Below, piece by piece: positions 60,744 to 64,000 of a stretch of DNA of 64,000 nucleotides (position 1 is the stretch's first letter; each line of letters opens with the position of its first letter). The position numbers and the translations under genes were made by a program. Source of the DNA: Chrysoperla carnea (Eukaryota; Arthropoda; Insecta; Neuroptera; Chrysopidae); assembly GCF_905475395.1 (NCBI RefSeq), contig NC_058339.1, positions 14,640,001-14,704,000 of the forward strand, given 5' to 3'. Under the pieces are notes generated by a model that had not been told where the DNA came from, ran no database searches, and worked only from the letters and a program-made list of their open reading frames with translations.

Positions 60744-63070
60744 TTATTGCTAATATCTACACAATTTACTTTTTACCTCTTTTTATGGCAATACATATAA
60801 GCCCTAGTAAAAAAATAGATATTTCCAATTTTTCCTACAGATTTCAAGTAATTCCGCTTCGAATTCCGAAAACCACATCTTTCTAGCATGTCTAGCAATC
60901 CCTTAGAATTTGTATCGATCAGTCAGTGAGTCAGCTTCAGTTATGGCGCTTACCACCCTCTATCTTCAAAACGGTTGAACCCATGAAAAAATATTTCAAA
61001 TAAAATTTGTCGTAAATTTTAATACAAGGTGATAACATCATTGAAGTAAAAGAAACCGAGATAATCGTGAAAAGCAGAATTTTTTTACCTTTGATTTTGA
61101 ATAACTTACGACACAGATAGGAGATTTTATGATACTAAACAACTTTTTATCTCTCATTCCGACAGCTTATTATCTCTCATTCCGAGGTTGATCCCTAATT
61201 GGACTGGGCTACAACAGAGAGTTCTATACACAAACTCTTCTGTTTCCACTACTATATTTTATCTATGCTCACCTACTGCAGTATCGTTTCAGTTTCGACT
61301 ACAAATAGGTTTTTAACAGGTAAAAACAAAAATTTTTAATCAAATGTCATTGAAAAATCATTCGTCTAGAAACAAAAATTACAAAATTTTTCAATAATTT
61401 TAAAATTATCTTATTTACATTATTATTTTTCCCCTTAAATTTGTTATCAAAAATTTTAAGTATGAATGTATAATTTGTTCATAGTCAATTGATAAAAAAT
61501 TATAAAACATACGGCCATTACTAATATTTGAACTGATTCCAATAATTAGTGCAGGGTATACCATAGCAGGAGTAAAAAAAAAACGACCTTTTTTTAACTG
61601 TCCGAGTTAATGATCAGACGTAACTTGAAAAAGCATGAGAACAATCTAATTTACGACCTGAAAATGTTACCCAAGTTAGGGAATAAGATTTAAATACAAA
61701 CTCCTGGGCTTAGACTATTAATTAAAAAAAATTATTTATTTTTAATTTTCAAGAACAATCTTGAAAATTCGTAAAAATTGCGTCTAACTTAGTGTTAAAA
61801 AAAGGTTAAAAAACGCAGGCCTATCTTATTTGTACAAAATTGTAATTCACCTAAAAAAATTCCGAAGCTGATTATTACAAATCCCCACCAAAAATGTGAG
61901 AGGAATTTGTTCTGGTACTATTTCTTGCATTTTAAGCCTTGCGCTCTGAACTAAAATACAATATTTATAAAATGAAAGTTAAAAATTATTGTTTGTTTTA
62001 TAATTTTCAAGGTAAAGGTTCTAGACAGTTTATTTGATAAATGCATCAACTAATTGGTCATTAGCACCGTTTATTTCAGGAGTCTAACAAACTAAGTGAT
62101 AAAATAACTTCCTATGTTTAAAAACTTATCGTATGTTATCAACTTCAAAAAATTATGTGCTGAATGGTTTACGTTTAAACTAAAAATTAATTAAGTACTT
62201 GACTTATTTTTCAACAATTTCATGAGACTTATTCGATTTTAACGCTAAGATGCCAGCGTCACGAGTAAAAAAAATGGAAACCATATTTAAATTTATACGT
62301 AAACACTCAGCCAATTTTTAAAGTGGCTGAATAAAAAATTGGCTAATTGGATAAATTGGCTAATAAGCCATTTAAATTGTTACGTAAACACTCAGCTAAT
62401 TTTTTTCATTGAATAAAAAGACTAAAGATGCCTACTTCATTATACATTTGCATGTGGGGTGGGGTTATATCTAAATTTTGAATTCGGAATAGTGATCAGT
62501 GACTTCTTCTTACACTTTTTTCGTCTAAAATTGTTACGTAAAATTTTCGCCTAAAATGATTCGTCTATAGTCTATGCTAACTGAAATACATTTCAATGCA
62601 TAAATCATGTACACTGCATACAATTGTTACGTAAAATTTATTAGATGCAATATGCATTTTTTAAGAACAATAACTGAATAAAACTGGTTATTTCTAGTTA
62701 TTTGAAAATTCCTGACCAACAAATATTTCCATAATTTCAGCTAATGTTATTAATTAACACTAGCTGTAATATATTTTTATATTTATGCCCTTTTTCTGTT
62801 TTATTTTTTTGTTGTACGTACGTACTTTGAGCTGACTTTAAGCTAAAATTATAGCGCATCTATAAACGACACACTATTCTGCTTACTTTCCATAAGATGG
62901 TTTCTATAGATCTAATCACATGGCTGGCGGATTTGGCGAGTTTACGAAAGTCTCATTTCTTACACCGTTTCTATTTTTGAAGTGAACTAATTAGATTAAT
63001 ATTTCTAAGTTCTACTAATTTCTACCATCAATATTTCTAAATGTTAATCCTATATTTCTAAATATACTCC
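60744..63070. other. no gene seen
   Basis: AT-rich. TACGTAAACACTCAGC occurs twice near 62296 and 62380, with AATTGGCTAATTGG between them, a loose repeat with no known identity. Confidence 0.45.
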
Positions 63071-63074
63071 TGGT

Positions 63075-63170
63075 ATCTTAATATATAAAACAAAGTCGGG
63101 TTAGTTACACCAATTATAACTGAAAAACGGCTCGACCGATTTTAATGATCTCTGATTTGTTGACCCATGC
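63075..63170 (+). repeat. GTCGGGTTAGTTACACC repeat-like segment
   Basis: TAATATATAAAACAAAGTCG, GTTAGTTACACC and GAAAAACGGCTCGACCGATT have the look of a start common to arthropod repeats. Single copy in the window. Confidence 0.35.
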
Positions 63171-63724
63171 AATTGTAAAGAAAAGAGGAGAAAAGTGAGG
63201 ATAGAGGAAGTGGAACGCGAAGAAAGTACGTAACTGTTAGTATCACAGGGGTATATAACAAGAATTCATGAAGATAGCACCCTCGAGCTTCTTAATAAGG
63301 AACTTTAAAAATAAAATTATTTTACATCTTTTTTCCTCATGTTTCAACGTGTTTTTCTGTACTTGAATGTCACTCTATCTATATATTATTTGGACACGAA
63401 ACATTAGTGACGATTGGCTTTATTACTTATGTAGAAATCATTGGTAGAAGTTTACATAACACAATTTTGACATGAATGAAAAAAAAATTAAATTTTTTGT
63501 GCTATCATTAAAACATGTGGTATTGATTAGCCTTCAAGAAGATGAATAGCTTTTGGAAACGTCAAGGCTACACGTATAATTGTGAAAATAAAACATTGTC
63601 AAATACTTTACGTGACTTTCAACTATAATAATATGCAATATTTAGAAAGTTTTATAAAAAACAGATAACTAGGTGTACAAACTTTAATGTTTACTATACA
63701 AGTGAAATTTACAAAATTTAAAAA

Positions 63725-63895
63725 AAATCCGACAAATTATTCGGGTACAGAACCCTAAATTCGCACTTGAAACATAGCTAAGAACACTTTCAATTAAATT
63801 ATCTTTCAAACAAATCCAAAAAAATCAAAATCGGTTTATCCGTTTAGGAGCCACGATGCCACAAACAGACACACACACATAGCGGTCAAACCAAG
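63725..63895 (+). repeat. dispersed repeat G, single copy
   Basis: TTCGGGTACAGAACCCTAAA, GCACTTGAAACATAGC, ATCGGTTTATCCGTTTAGG, then a (CACA)n run. Confidence 0.65.
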
Positions 63896-64000
63896 GTAAT
63901 AAAAAAGGTGATTATTGAACGGATGAATATCCATCTTTTCATAAAATAATAACCTTATTCATTTTTCACAGCAAAGCCCATTTAAAAACGATATGCTAAA

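Overview
The window is an AT-rich, gene-poor piece of nuclear DNA from an animal, almost certainly an insect. The evidence is long spliceosomal introns with GT/AG borders, a nuclear elongator tRNA-Met, a tRNA-derived SINE, many small non-autonomous DNA transposons, and proteins of animal families. I cannot fix the order or species from sequence alone. No bacterial operons, CRISPR arrays or viral genes were seen.

Genes. (1) At 28761-29447, minus strand, two exons join in frame to give the conserved N-terminal coiled-coil start of a cytohesin (Arf-GEF, steppke-like). The Sec7 and PH exons were not found and should lie at lower coordinates or outside the window. (2) At 34455-34644, plus strand, there is a possible terminal exon for a small cysteine-rich protein. 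(3) At 35522-36604, minus strand, an intact single-exon gene encodes an alpha-1,4-glycosyltransferase of the A4GALT/Gb3-synthase type (Golgi, type II membrane). (4) At 47425-55419, plus strand, a seven-exon gene encodes a 687-residue membrane-anchored acyltransferase of the wax ester synthase/DGAT (WSD) family. Every splice phase closes. Its HHxxxDG active-site motif has kept HH but lost DG. (5) At 50715-50787, plus strand, a complete tRNA-Met(CAU) lies inside an intron of the acyltransferase gene. A decayed 3' half of the same tRNA lies just before the preceding exon. The genes do not form an obvious pathway.

Repeats fill much of the rest. Elements with visible ends and target duplications include: a tRNA-Leu-headed SINE with an (ATT)n tail (11832-12141 and 42803-43124); TTAA-flanked piggyBac-like MITEs (649-1294, 17024-18057, 20891-21559); hAT-like MITEs with 8-bp duplications (8056-8248, 20848-21701, 57250-57866), one of them split by a piggyBac-like element; a 283-bp MITE with 32-bp inverted ends in intron 1 of the acyltransferase gene; and foldback elements at 3602-3812, 12452-12744 and 22421-22537. 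A 168-bp tandem array (9690-10530), palindromic satellite-like blocks (23925-25375 and 59650-60460), a decayed jockey-like LINE fragment (26902-27039) and several dispersed repeat families were also found.

Layout: 1-28.7 kb is mostly repeats and probably intron or intergenic DNA; 28.7-36.6 kb holds the two minus-strand genes and the small exon; 36.6-47.4 kb is repeats; 47.4-55.4 kb is the acyltransferase gene; 55.4-64 kb is repeats.
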